This document shows positions 41,399-51,400 of a stretch of DNA of 64,000 nt, piece by piece (positions within the stretch are counted from its first letter, which is position 1; the number at the start of each line of letters is the position of its first letter). Origin of the DNA: JAIPFM01 sp964494325 (GTDB taxonomy: Bacteria > Planctomycetota > Phycisphaerae > Sedimentisphaerales > Anaerobacaceae); the NCBI GenBank assembly GCA_964494325.1, contig CAZBTJ010000003.1:45641-109640 (forward strand), read 5' to 3'. Made by a program: the position numbers and the translations under genes. Below the pieces are notes generated by a model that had not been told where the DNA came from, searched no databases, and saw only the letters and a program-made list of their open reading frames with translations.

Positions 41399-44359
41399 AT
41401 GAAATCTACAAATATTATTGTGGCACTGATGGTCCTTCTGGGATTGTCCGCGAGTGCATCAGCCATTGTGCTCGTTGGCGGTGATGTTTTAAACGGCAAT
41501 TTTAACACGATGATAAATGAAAGTACTGTCGACGCCCAGTTCTTTGACAATACTGCGGATTGGGTGAATCTAAGTCCTACAGGGAATCAGGCTGTTCAAG
41601 CGACCCGGGCAAACCTTGATTTTGATGGATCCCGAAATGTGGTCATGTCAGGCGGGGACTCGAGAATGTTTGGACTGGATACAGGCCATACAATTTCAGC
41701 AGGGGAAGATATTGATATCGGGTATGTGTGGCGGGATGCGCTCACCTGGGTCGATAGCAGTACCCAAGTTCAAGTGACTCTCTTTGTAACGGACGATAAT
41801 ACCATTAATGGAACACGCACGGATCTGGTTGTAGATCTGTCTGGGTTGTCCACATTGGATAGTACTTATGAGGAAGTTGACCACGATGGGATCTATGTGG
41901 CCACTGCGGAAGAGGCAGGCAAGACACTGTTTGTCGTGTTTCGGACTACAGCGGATTCTGTTGGATTTGGCCGTCTGGACAACTTTACCCTGGAGGTGGG
42001 TACGACTTTCACTGCATCCGGTCCGACGCCCAACCATGGTTCAGAAGACGTGCTGGTTGACACGCTACTCTCCTGGACACCGGGGATGTCGGTCGTGGCC
42101 CATGATGTATACTTTGGCCCTGTTTTTGAAGATGTCAACAATGCAGATACGACGACACCTCTGGGTGTGCTGGTCAGTGCGGGTCAGGACGCCAATGCGT
42201 ATGATGTGGCTGATCTGACCTTTGGTCAGACCTACTACTGGCGTGTGGATGAAACCAAGGCTGCCCCGGATAATACGGTTCTTAAAGGCGACATTTGGAG
42301 CTTTACTGCGGAGCCTTATTCAATTCAAATCCCCGGCGCCAGCATGACTGTGACGGCATCCAGTTCTTCCAATGAGTTCTCAATTCCAGAAGAAACGGTC
42401 AATGGTTCCGGTCTGGGTGAAAACGACACACATGACATCGCTGCTGAAACCATGTGGTTCTCGGCCATGGATGATTTGAATCCCTGGATTCAATATGAAT
42501 TTGATACGGTCAAAAAGCTGGATACCATGAAGGTCTGGAATTCGAACGGTGCAGCAGAAGATTTTGTGGGTTACGGTGTGAAGGTGGTTCAGATTGAGTA
42601 TTCTGTGGATGGCCAAACCTGGGAAATCTTTGAAGACGTCAATGAATTCAGCCGGGCACCAGGCAACACGTCTTATGATGAGTATGATGAAATCGCTTTG
42701 GGTGGTCTGGCCGCGAAGCGGGTGCGTTTGAATATCCAGAGCAACTGGGGCGGCTTTGTGAAGTCCTACAGTCTCAGTGAAGTTCAGTTTAGTGCAATCC
42801 CTGCAGCCGTTCGAACCGCCGAGCCTGCGTCTGGATCAGTGGCGATTCTTCCTGATGCTGTCGTGTCATGGCGTGCAGGCCGTGGCGTGGTCCAGCACAT
42901 TGTTTATGTGGGAACGGATCCCAATGCAGTGGCAAGCGGTTTGGCACTCTCTACGTCTACCAGCACAAACAGTCTTGACCTGAGTCCGCTTAACCTGGAA
43001 TTGGGCCAAACTTACTATTGGCGTGTGGATGAGGTTAACGAGGCTGAGACCACGTCTGTCTGGGTAGGACCTGTATGGAACTTCAAGGTGGTTGAATCAT
43101 TGATTATAGATAATTTCGAAGGGTATACCAATGAGTCGCCCAATCGTCCCTTCCAGAAATGGCTTGACGGTTTTGGGTATTCAGCAGATGAATTCTTCCC
43201 TGCCGGGTACGGCGGCAACGGCACCGGCTCCGGTGTGGGACATGATATTTGGACTGTGGGCAGCCCTCACTATAATGGCCTTATCATGGAAAGCACGCTT
43301 GTCAAGAGCGGCAATTTTTCGATGCCATTGTATTTCAACAATGCGAATGGGTTGAGTGTGTCTGAAGCTCAAATGAATTTTGATCAGGCCCAAGACTGGA
43401 CTGCCAATGGCATCAAGTCTCTTGCCTTTAGCATTCATGGCGATTCGGACAACACTGGCCAATTGTACCTGAAGATCAACAATACCAAGGTTATCTATGA
43501 AGGTTTCTCAAATGCCTTTCAACGACGACAATGGCTTCCGTGGATTGTTGATCTTACCACTGTAGGCGACGTACAAAATGTCACAAGCCTGACAATTGGG
43601 ATTGAAGGGGCTGGGGCTACAGGTGTGGTGTACGTGGATGATATGGGTCTTTCTCCCCAGGTGGGCGAGTTGATTACACCGGTGATTCCGAGTCATGACG
43701 GTCTTGTTGGGGCATGGCATTTTGATGAAGGTAGTGGCACGGTGGCTGGCGATAGCTCTGGCAACGGGCGCACTGCAACCATCGTCGATGCCACGTGGGA
43801 GACTGGCCAACAGGGTTCGGCCTTGTCGTTCAACGGGTCGAGTGCTTATGTCAACATTGACGGATACAAAGGCATTAATGCCTTTGATGGCGTACAGCAG
43901 GCTTTCAGCATTAGCAATTGGGTCAAGACAACGCTCGACGTTGGTGACACAGAGATGGTAACCTGGGGCGCAAGCAGTGGCACTGCCACACGACTTACCT
44001 GGCGCATACATGAAGGTCGGTTACGTACCGAGCACAATGCTGGCAATCTGAGAGGTAATACCTATGTGAACGATGACGAATGGCACCATGTCTGCTTGGT
44101 TGTTACTGAGGGTGCCAACTTAAGACCAGAGAACACCAAGATATATGTAGATGGTCAGGAAGACACCTATTTCAGCGGTGACGACGATGTCTATAATCTT
44201 GTGGCTGAGCATGATGTTCGAATCGGTATGAGTGGTCCACAAGACGGCCGGTACTTCACGGGGCTCATTGATGATGTTCGTGTGTATGGCCGTTCATTAT
44301 TTGATGCCGAGGTTTTGGGTCTGGCTGGTATTACACAATCGATTCCCAAGTCGTTCTAA
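41399..44359 (+). CDS. Secreted LamG/discoidin multidomain protein, paralogue 1
   Basis: 986 residues. Signal peptide MKSTNIIVALMVLLGLSASASA. Order: a beta-sandwich (about 25-200), an FN3-like unit (TLLSWTPG to YYWRVDETKA), a discoidin (F5/8 type C) domain (about 300-470; WIQYEFDTVKKLDTMKVWN, VRLNIQSNWG), a second FN3-like unit ending TYYWRVDEVNEA, a glycan-binding-like sandwich (about 565-760, opening IDNFEGYTNESPNRPFQKWL), and a LamG/concanavalin domain (about 770-970). The end reads LAGITQSIPKSF, shared with the paralogue at 48410. The domains bind sugars or other surface ligands; no catalytic residues are seen. GAAGGAGG precedes the ATG and a 14-bp hairpin follows the stop. Confidence 0.88.
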   Translation: MKSTNIIVALMVLLGLSASASAIVLVGGDVLNGNFNTMINESTVDAQFFDNTADWVNLSPTGNQAVQATRANLDFDGSRNVVMSGGDSRMFGLDTGHTISAGEDIDIGYVWRDALTWVDSSTQVQVTLFVTDDNTINGTRTDLVVDLSGLSTLDSTYEEVDHDGIYVATAEEAGKTLFVVFRTTADSVGFGRLDNFTLEVGTTFTASGPTPNHGSEDVLVDTLLSWTPGMSVVAHDVYFGPVFEDVNNADTTTPLGVLVSAGQDANAYDVADLTFGQTYYWRVDETKAAPDNTVLKGDIWSFTAEPYSIQIPGASMTVTASSSSNEFSIPEETVNGSGLGENDTHDIAAETMWFSAMDDLNPWIQYEFDTVKKLDTMKVWNSNGAAEDFVGYGVKVVQIEYSVDGQTWEIFEDVNEFSRAPGNTSYDEYDEIALGGLAAKRVRLNIQSNWGGFVKSYSLSEVQFSAIPAAVRTAEPASGSVAILPDAVVSWRAGRGVVQHIVYVGTDPNAVASGLALSTSTSTNSLDLSPLNLELGQTYYWRVDEVNEAETTSVWVGPVWNFKVVESLIIDNFEGYTNESPNRPFQKWLDGFGYSADEFFPAGYGGNGTGSGVGHDIWTVGSPHYNGLIMESTLVKSGNFSMPLYFNNANGLSVSEAQMNFDQAQDWTANGIKSLAFSIHGDSDNTGQLYLKINNTKVIYEGFSNAFQRRQWLPWIVDLTTVGDVQNVTSLTIGIEGAGATGVVYVDDMGLSPQVGELITPVIPSHDGLVGAWHFDEGSGTVAGDSSGNGRTATIVDATWETGQQGSALSFNGSSAYVNIDGYKGINAFDGVQQAFSISNWVKTTLDVGDTEMVTWGASSGTATRLTWRIHEGRLRTEHNAGNLRGNTYVNDDEWHHVCLVVTEGANLRPENTKIYVDGQEDTYFSGDDDVYNLVAEHDVRIGMSGPQDGRYFTGLIDDVRVYGRSLFDAEVLGLAGITQSIPKSF

Positions 44360-44381
44360 ACAGGGCAAGTCAAGTTTTCCT

Positions 44382-44413
44382 GATGGGGACCTTTAGCAGT
44401 AAAGGTTCCCATC
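44382..44413 (+). terminator. Hairpin after LamG paralogue 1
   Basis: GATGGGGACCTTTA (44382-44395) pairs with TAAAGGTTCCCATC (44400-44413) over 14 bp with one G-T pair. The T tail is short (TTTT at 44420-44423). The same hairpin type follows paralogue 2. Confidence 0.7.
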
Positions 44414-44441
44414 AGGGCTTTTGTGGCCGTTGTTTGTGGGG

Positions 44442-47102
44442 CTACTGCTTTGCAGTCTCATACAGACTCTCCAGTTCTTTGACCAGGGCAGGATGTTTGG
44501 ATGCCACATTGATCTTTTCATTGATATCGGTTTCAAGATTGAATAAGCGGGCATTCTTGTTGTTTCCAAGCAACTTCCATGGGCCACGCCGAACGGCCTG
44601 GTTTCCTGCATATTGCCAGTATAGATAGTCGTGCTCTGCCTGGGGGCCATCATCATACAGTGTGGGCAAGAGACTGATTCCATCCGTGTCTTGCGGTGTG
44701 TCTACCTGCATCAAATCACAGAGGGTCGGCATTACGTCCCAGAACGCCGAGACATGGTTAGACAGAGTGCCTGCCTTGATCTTCCCCGGTTGCCAGGCAA
44801 TGAATGGTACGCGAATGCCGCCTTCGTGCAGCGAGCGTTTGCCACCGCGCAGGGGACCGGCGCTCTTGAAGAAGGCGGGGTCTGCACCGCCCTCATTATG
44901 GGGCCCATTGTCACTGGTGAACATGATCACTGTGTTCCCATCCAGATTTGACTCTTTCAGCAAATCCAGGAGTCGGCCAATGTCACGGTCCATCCGACTG
45001 ATCATACCGGCGAAGGTCTGGTGTGGTTTTCCACAGGCATTGTACAGGCCCCATTGTTCACGTTCAATTTTGTATTCGGCCTTGGTATTACCCCACGGCC
45101 CCCTTTCGGTGATGCCGTCGTACGGTTTCATGGACTCCTCAGGCACGATCAGTTCTGCATGGGGGATTGTGAAGCTTAGGTACAAAAAGAACGGATTGTC
45201 TTTGTGTGCCTTGATCCAGTTGACCGACTCATTAAACAGTAAATCGTGGCTGTACTGGTTGTGGAGTCTGGGATTGTCCTTTAGTTCCACGGGTGCACCA
45301 TTTCGCCAGAGCCAATCGATATAGAAGTAATGGGCATCACGCTGATCATAATATCCGAAGAAGTGATCAAAGCCGACCTTGCTTGGGTCCCCGGTGCTGC
45401 CGCGGCTTCCCATGCCCCACTTGCCGATACAGGCCGTTTGATACCCGGCCTGCTTGGCCAGGCGGGCCAGGGTGACCTCACCTGCCTGGAGCGGTTTTTG
45501 TCCGGCAGCCCCCCTGTCGCCCATCGGGACGCTGTCACGAGCGGTCTCCGCATTGTTCACCACCGTGGTATGGCCCGTATGCTTGCCGGTCATCAGGGCA
45601 CAGCGTGACGGCGCACATACCGTGGACCCTGCATAGTGATCTGTGAATCGCATGCCCTCAGCTGCCAGTCTGTCAATGTTCGGTGTCTTGATGATTTCCT
45701 GGCCGTAGCAGCCCAGATCGCCATAGCCCAGGTCATCCACCAGGATATAGATGATGTTCGGTTTTGTGGCGGTGGTGCTGACTGGTTTGTATCTGATGAA
45801 TGCCACATCGTCGGCCGGTATGTCAAAGCGGTGAGAATCGGCCACTGGCAATGCGCGTCCAGCCCAAAGGTTTGTCAGGGCATATGCCTGATTGCCTTTC
45901 AATCCGAGTTGCTTTATGTCGAGCTTGATCGTGGTGTTGTTTTTACCATCGCGATTGAAGATGCCAATCCATCCCGCATTTTTGTGGCCCTTTTCAGGCG
46001 TCTTCCACACATCAGTCTTTTCGTCTCGATGCACGAGCTTGCCAATGACAGCGTTCTTGTTGCAGGCCAGAATCTCGGGATGCTTGAAGAGGCTCAATGA
46101 AAATTTATCCATGGAGTACAGGACACCGCCCAGCATGAGGGGGGAGGCGGCCAGCGCGCGTTGTACCATGAAGGTTCGCTTCTGGGCCGGGGTGAATTTA
46201 CAATTACGTCCGCCATTGCGCGTGACGTAGAGACGACCGAAGCAAATCATGTCCATGTCGAGGAAGCTTCCCATCTCGGGGCCTGCATAGTCCTGCATGG
46301 CTTCCCACCGTCTGAAGGCTGTTTCCAGGCTGCCCCGGTTGTCCCAGATGTCACTTGTGATACGCACCATATCTGCCTTCTGATAGGCGCTGCTGTGTTC
46401 CACCTTGATGTGGTCACCGGGTGAGAGACTGAGCACGATCTTTCGATCACACTTCTCAATGGCCTTGACCACCGCTTCCACCTCATCCGGGTTGGGTACA
46501 ATGTCGTCAAACTTGATGAAGTCCACGCCCATGTCCGCGTACTTCTGGATTAGACCGTCGTAGTAGGCCTGGGCACCCGGTTTGGTCATGTCCACGCCAT
46601 AGTTCCACCAGGGTTTTACAGCCCAGGGGCAGATGGATTTTTTGTTGACGATATTCTGCATGTGGTAGGGGGTGCCCTCGACCGGAAGGTTTTCCTCCAC
46701 AGCCCTGCGATTGATCCCCCTCAGCAACCAGATGCCAAACTTGACGCCGCGGCCGTGGGCATAATCGATTGTGTATTTTAGTCCGTGCGGAAAGAAGTGC
46801 TTGTGTGAATCAGGACGTCCATATTGATCCAGGGCAATGGAAATGCCCTCACCCTGGCCCGACAGAAACCAGCCGTTGTCCACTGTCACCGTATCGTAGC
46901 CATAGGCCAGCAGGTTCTCGCTCAGAAAATCGATGTTCCTCAGGAGCTCCGCTTCGGTGACGGCAATGCTGTAGCCAGTGTAGCTATTCCATCCCATCGG
47001 AGGCGTGGGGTGCGTTCTGACGGTTTCGGCACCATAAGCCGAAAATCCAGTTAAGGTCAGAACAACAATCAGGCTCACTGCGTACAGCGATTTTCTAAGC
47101 AT
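44442..47102 (-). CDS. Secreted GH27-like alpha-galactosidase fused to a Cys-type sulfatase
   Basis: About 886 residues. A signal peptide ends GFSAYGA (about 25). The first half (about 30-445) is a GH27-like TIM barrel and beta domain: HPTPPMGWNSYTGYS, YDTVTVDNGWF, GVDFIKFDDIVPN (likely nucleophile Asp) and RITSDIWDNRGSL (likely acid/base Asp). The second half (about 455-885) is a type I sulfatase: IYILVDDLGYGDLGCYG (metal ligands), TVCAPSRCALMTGKHTGH with the Cys that becomes formylglycine, IGKWGMG, and FTSDNGPHNEG. Together they could remove sulfate and then galactose, as in red-algal galactans. ATG 47102 has AAGGAG 6 nt upstream; ATG 47105 is next to it. It lies between the two LamG paralogues on the opposite strand. 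Confidence 0.92.
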   Translation of the reverse strand: MLRKSLYAVSLIVVLTLTGFSAYGAETVRTHPTPPMGWNSYTGYSIAVTEAELLRNIDFLSENLLAYGYDTVTVDNGWFLSGQGEGISIALDQYGRPDSHKHFFPHGLKYTIDYAHGRGVKFGIWLLRGINRRAVEENLPVEGTPYHMQNIVNKKSICPWAVKPWWNYGVDMTKPGAQAYYDGLIQKYADMGVDFIKFDDIVPNPDEVEAVVKAIEKCDRKIVLSLSPGDHIKVEHSSAYQKADMVRITSDIWDNRGSLETAFRRWEAMQDYAGPEMGSFLDMDMICFGRLYVTRNGGRNCKFTPAQKRTFMVQRALAASPLMLGGVLYSMDKFSLSLFKHPEILACNKNAVIGKLVHRDEKTDVWKTPEKGHKNAGWIGIFNRDGKNNTTIKLDIKQLGLKGNQAYALTNLWAGRALPVADSHRFDIPADDVAFIRYKPVSTTATKPNIIYILVDDLGYGDLGCYGQEIIKTPNIDRLAAEGMRFTDHYAGSTVCAPSRCALMTGKHTGHTTVVNNAETARDSVPMGDRGAAGQKPLQAGEVTLARLAKQAGYQTACIGKWGMGSRGSTGDPSKVGFDHFFGYYDQRDAHYFYIDWLWRNGAPVELKDNPRLHNQYSHDLLFNESVNWIKAHKDNPFFLYLSFTIPHAELIVPEESMKPYDGITERGPWGNTKAEYKIEREQWGLYNACGKPHQTFAGMISRMDRDIGRLLDLLKESNLDGNTVIMFTSDNGPHNEGGADPAFFKSAGPLRGGKRSLHEGGIRVPFIAWQPGKIKAGTLSNHVSAFWDVMPTLCDLMQVDTPQDTDGISLLPTLYDDGPQAEHDYLYWQYAGNQAVRRGPWKLLGNNKNARLFNLETDINEKINVASKHPALVKELESLYETAKQ

Positions 47103-47160
47103 CATGTTCTCCTTTGGCACTCAATGTAAGATGTGCTACTTGTTTTTGCTAATTATTGCA

Positions 47161-47418
47161 GAAGCGGATCTTTCCTGCTACTCATTTCTGTTCGAATCCT
47201 TCTGGCTTTCGCATGAGCTTGCTGCTGCACGTGGCTCTAAAATAAAACTGACTGACATACAAGAAGTCCCCATCCCAGCAGATCCAGTCACAGGCAACCC
47301 ATTTATTTACGCGTACAAAGAGGGGAAGTCAGCACGCCTGGAGGCACCTGTTTCACCTGGCAACAACCACAACAACCACAAACGACCTGTCTTTATTCTA
47401 ACATGCCACAACCAATAA
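47161..47418 (+). pseudogene. Fragment of a planctomycete-type membrane protein
   Basis: A frame without a credible start reads KLTDIQEVPIPADPVTGNPF, then IYAYKEGKSARLEAP. This is close in pattern to the C-terminus of the gene at 6625-7944 (TDPFTGKPLIYR). It looks like the 3' end of a related gene whose front is gone. Confidence 0.4.
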
Positions 47419-47419
47419 A

Positions 47420-47740
47420 ATGGAAGGTACATTTCCCAAAAAACTGGATAAATTTGCCATAGTGGATATGGAGCATAGAGTGATGGAAAAGATAGGGATA
47501 TGGTGTCCCAGCACAAAAAAAGCGTATGTTTATCGAGCAGCAAGCCTCACTGTCACGGATATCCCCACATTGATCCTGGTGCACGACCTGAAAAGCAACC
47601 ACAGTGCAGACAAGGGGCGTAATGTTCTGTTTCTAGACGGTCATGTTGAATGGGTCAGCGAAGAACGCTTCCAGGAACTCATCAAAAAGGACAATGAGTA
47701 CAGGAAAGAGAAAGTAATTCTTGAAATTCCTGTCCAGTAA
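47420..47740 (+). CDS. H-X9-DG-type pseudopilin C-terminal fragment
   Basis: 106 residues. The end (NHSADKGRNVLFLDGHVEWVSEE) matches the H-X9-DG motif of planctomycete pseudopilins. The normal N-terminal prepilin methylation segment is missing; the frame opens with MEGTFPKKLDKFAIVD. There is no good SD before the ATG at 47420. It may be the surviving end of a gene whose front was lost, or a domain used alone. A terminator follows. Confidence 0.55.
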   Translation: MEGTFPKKLDKFAIVDMEHRVMEKIGIWCPSTKKAYVYRAASLTVTDIPTLILVHDLKSNHSADKGRNVLFLDGHVEWVSEERFQELIKKDNEYRKEKVILEIPVQ

Positions 47741-47790
47741 AAAAACAAATGAGCTGTCAAACTATCGATGTTCTGGTGATTCCTTGCCTC

Positions 47791-47812
47791 GCCCAAGGTT
47801 GGGGCTTTTTTT
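47791..47812 (+). terminator. Terminator after the pseudopilin fragment
   Basis: GCCC (47791-47794) pairs with GGGC, followed by T7. Short but GC-rich stem. Confidence 0.55.
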
Positions 47813-48014
47813 GTGAATACTGTGATTTTAAGTCTAATCTGAGATTATTTAGCGCGTTTTGTCTATATGTTGTAATACACCCTTTCGCACTCGGTGTTTT
47901 CAGGTTTTTAAACTTTTTCTGGTTATTGATGTAGAAACGTTGTGTCCAACTTCTATTTCCTTTATAAAAAAGGTAAACTTCAATTATGAAACCCATAAGA
48001 CATTTGAATCAATC

Positions 48015-48179
48015 ATGACCGAGTTTGAAAATAAGCTGGATACAGATCGATTTCTTACCTTGATCACGGCCAGTCGCGTTCTGGGTGCACCCCGGAACCA
48101 TTTTATATTTTCGGAGCCGGCACTGGAACTGGCTTCAATCCCGGCAAACAGGGGACTTGAAAAAAAAGACGTTGATTAA
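48015..48179 (+). CDS. Short hypothetical frame
   Basis: 54 codons from ATG 48015 (MTEFENKLDTDRFLTLITAS and on). No SD, no family. It lies in a 670-bp gap and is reported only as a possibility. Confidence 0.2.
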   Translation: MTEFENKLDTDRFLTLITASRVLGAPRNHFIFSEPALELASIPANRGLEKKDVD

Positions 48180-48229
48180 CGCATATTTGAGTGTCAGGAC
48201 GTTATAACTGAAGTTTTGCAAACTTCAAG

Positions 48230-48303
48230 TTTTCAGTTTTTAGATGGCAGTATACAGTATGAAAAACGCATTTTTCTGAAAACTGAACACTGAAAACTAT
48301 ACA
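48230..48303. repeat. Inverted heptamer repeats (CTGAAAA type)
   Basis: TTTTCAG-TTTTTAG (48230-48243) is the complement of CTGAAAA-CTGAACA-CTGAAAA-CTATACA (48276-48303). The units are 7 bp in phase and face each other, so a hairpin can form. Just before, GAAGTTT-TGC-AAACTTC (48210-48226) is a perfect small hairpin. Confidence 0.7.
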
Positions 48304-48304
48304 C

Positions 48305-48336
48305 AACAGGGTTTTGTGCAAAAGTCCTGTTATAAT
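48305..48336 (+). promoter_or_regulatory. Promoter -10 and inverted repeat upstream of LamG paralogue 2
   Basis: TATAAT lies at 48331-48336. AACAGG (48305-48310) and CCTGTT (48326-48331) form an inverted repeat over the -35 area, a possible operator. ATGGAGG precedes the ATG at 48410. Confidence 0.5.
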
Positions 48337-48409
48337 AGAGAACTTGTGAATGAGTTTTCTGAAAATAGAAGAAGGTACCTTATTTTTACTTATGTGATGG
48401 AGGATTGTT

Positions 48410-51400
48410 ATGTTTCAAAAAGTCAAACACATGGTTGTCTTATTGGCGATGAGCCTGCTTGTGGCGGATGTGGCCAATGCCGCAGATCCCAGTCTTGTGG
48501 GTTGGTGGAAATTGGACGATGGTTCTGGGACTACGGCCAAAGACTCAAGCGTCAATGAGAGTCATGGAACGCTCAACGGTGGTGCTGTGTGGGCCGAGGG
48601 CGTACTGGATGGAGCCCTTGAGCTGGACGGGTCGACCGGTAACGTTGAAATTCCTGCCACCATTAATCAGGCGGTTATTAATAAAGGTGACTTCTCGATG
48701 ATGGCCTGGATCAAGACGACTGACATAGCAGGCACAAACTACGCATTTCAGCAGGGAGATGGCAATGGGACGGGACGATCCTGGCTTTTCACTGCCAATA
48801 ATGGTGAGATTACGACTTATGTCGGCGTGGGGAATTTTGGTTCGGGCGTTATTATGGAGCTGGACGAGTGGTACCATGCCGGCTTTACTGTCATAGAGGG
48901 TGGGGACTCGGACACTCTTCAAATGTATGTGAATGGAGTTGCGGAGGGTGCTCAAGGCACCAGAGCCATGGAAACCTGTGAAGGTGGCTATCTTATTGGC
49001 TCGCACAAGAATCTGGCGGCTGCCAGTTGTTGGCCCGGTCTTGTGGACGATGTCAGACTGTACAATCGAGCTTTGACATCAGATGATATCAAAATGGTGA
49101 TGTTGGGCACGCCGGAGCTGGCCTCGGGTTCATTGCCGGGGAGTAAGACAACGGATGTGCTAAGAGATGTGACTCTGAGTTGGATACCAGGCCAATTCGC
49201 GGCTGCCCATGATGTGTATCTCAGCACGGAATATGACGATGTCAATGATGCCGGCAGAGCCAATCCCATGGACGTTCAACTCGTCGAGGGGCAGGACGCG
49301 AACTCCATTGATGGGGGGCGTTTAGAATTTGGCACGACCTACTACTGGCGTGTGGATGAAGTGAATGCCGCTCCAGACAAAACTTTGTTCAAGGGGGCTA
49401 TTTGGAGTTTCACTGTGGAGCCCTATTCCATTCAAATTCCAGGTGCCGACATTGTGGCAACTGCATCCAGTTCTTCCAATGAAGAGTCAATCCCAGAAAA
49501 GACGCTTGATGGGTCTGGGTTGGGCGCGGATGACGCACATGTCATCGCCACTGAGACCATGTGGTTTACCACCACGGGTGATTTAGATCCCTGGATTCAA
49601 TACGAATTTGACGCGGTCAAAAAACTGGATACCATGAAGGTCTGGAACTCCAACAGCTCTGCCGAAGGTTTTATCGGTTATGGCGTTAAAGAAGTCAAGC
49701 TTGAGTATTCAGTGGATGGCGAGACCTGGAAAATCTTCAACGATGTTAATGAGTTTGACCGGGCACCGGGTGTACTCACCTATAATCAGTACGATGAAAT
49801 TGCCCTTGGTGGCCTGGCAGCCAAGATGGTTCGCTTGAATATCCAGAGCAACTGGGGCGGTTTCTTGCAGGCCTACAGCTTGAGTGAAGTCCAGTTTGAT
49901 GCGATTCCTGCTTCAGCCCGTACGCCGGAGCCTGCCTCTGGATCAACGGATATTCTTCCTGACGTTGTGGTGTCCTGGCGTGCAGGCCGGGAAGCTGATC
50001 AGCACGTGGTTTACATGGGGACTGATCCCAATGAAGTAGCAGGTGGTTTGGCATCCTCTACGTCAACCGGTACAAATAGTCTTGATCTGAGCCAGCTTGA
50101 TCTGGCATTGGGACAAGTTTATTACTGGCGTGTGGATGAAGTTAATGAGGTAGAGATGATGTCTGTCTGGGCAGGGCCTGTGTGGAGTTTGAGTACCTCA
50201 GCCTTCTTGGTCGTGGATGACTTCGAGAGTTACACAAATGAATCACCCAATCGCCCATTCCAGACGTGGCTTGATGGTTTTGGGTTTTCAGGTGATGAGT
50301 TTTTCCCGGCAGGCTATGGTGGCAACGGCACCGGATCTGGCGTGGGACATGACATTTGGTCCGTGGCCAGTCCTCACTATAATGGTTCTATCATGGAAAG
50401 CACCCTTGTCAAGAGTGGCAGCCAGTCCATGCCGTTGTATTTCAACAATACGAATGGTCTGACAGTGTCTGAAACACAGAGGACATTTGATCAGCCTCAG
50501 GACTGGACCGTCAATGGCATTACATCACTGTCTCTGAGTCTTTACGGTGATCCTGGAAACACGGGCCAGCTGTATCTGAAGATCAACAATGCCAAGGTAT
50601 ACTACGAAGGTCTTCCAGATGGCTTGCAGCGACAACAATGGATTCCATGGCCCATTGACTTATCAACCGTGGGTATCGATCTTGGGCATGTGACCAGTTT
50701 GACATTGAGTGTTGAAGGTGCCGGAGCGACAGGTGTTATCTATGTGGATGACATTCATTTGTACCCACTGCCTCCAGAAACCATTGTACCTGTGCAGCCT
50801 GACGATAATGATCCCAACCTAGTGGCCCATTATGAATTTGAAGGCAATACTGATGACAGTGCCGGGTCTTATCACGGTACTGCCAGCGGTGATCCCATAT
50901 ATACGACCGGGAAATCGGGCCAGGCCCTGAGTCTGGATGGTGTTGACGACCATGTGATTTATGCATTGGCTCAGGAAGAGGTCTGGCCGGTCTACGCGGT
51001 ATCGTTGTGGGTCAAGACAGACGTGTTTGGCCAGGCAGGCTATGCGAGCCTGTTCAACAACAACAGCAGTAGTTCAGACTTCCAGATTGATGTGGACGGC
51101 ACCGACCCTGGGAACTATCTCTACAGAGGTTCCGCGACGCGCACGCTGGGACCTGTGACCCCTGATTGGGTTCATATTACGGTGAGTTGTGACGGTACTC
51201 AGACCAGCATCTATTACAATGGCTTGTTGGCGGACACAGCCAACGTGGCCAATAATCGGTTCGGGCAGCTTGCTGTTGGCGTGAATCGTGGTCTGAACAA
51301 TTGGTTTACTGGTGTCATTGATGATGTACGTGTGTTTGATCGTGCCTTGTCTGATGCTGAGGCTCTCGGTTTAGCTGGTATCACTTTGCCAATTCCAAAG

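Noticed and set aside
47185..47205. tRNA T-loop-like GTTCGAATCC
   Set aside because: No acceptor stem, D-arm or anticodon arm can be folded around it.
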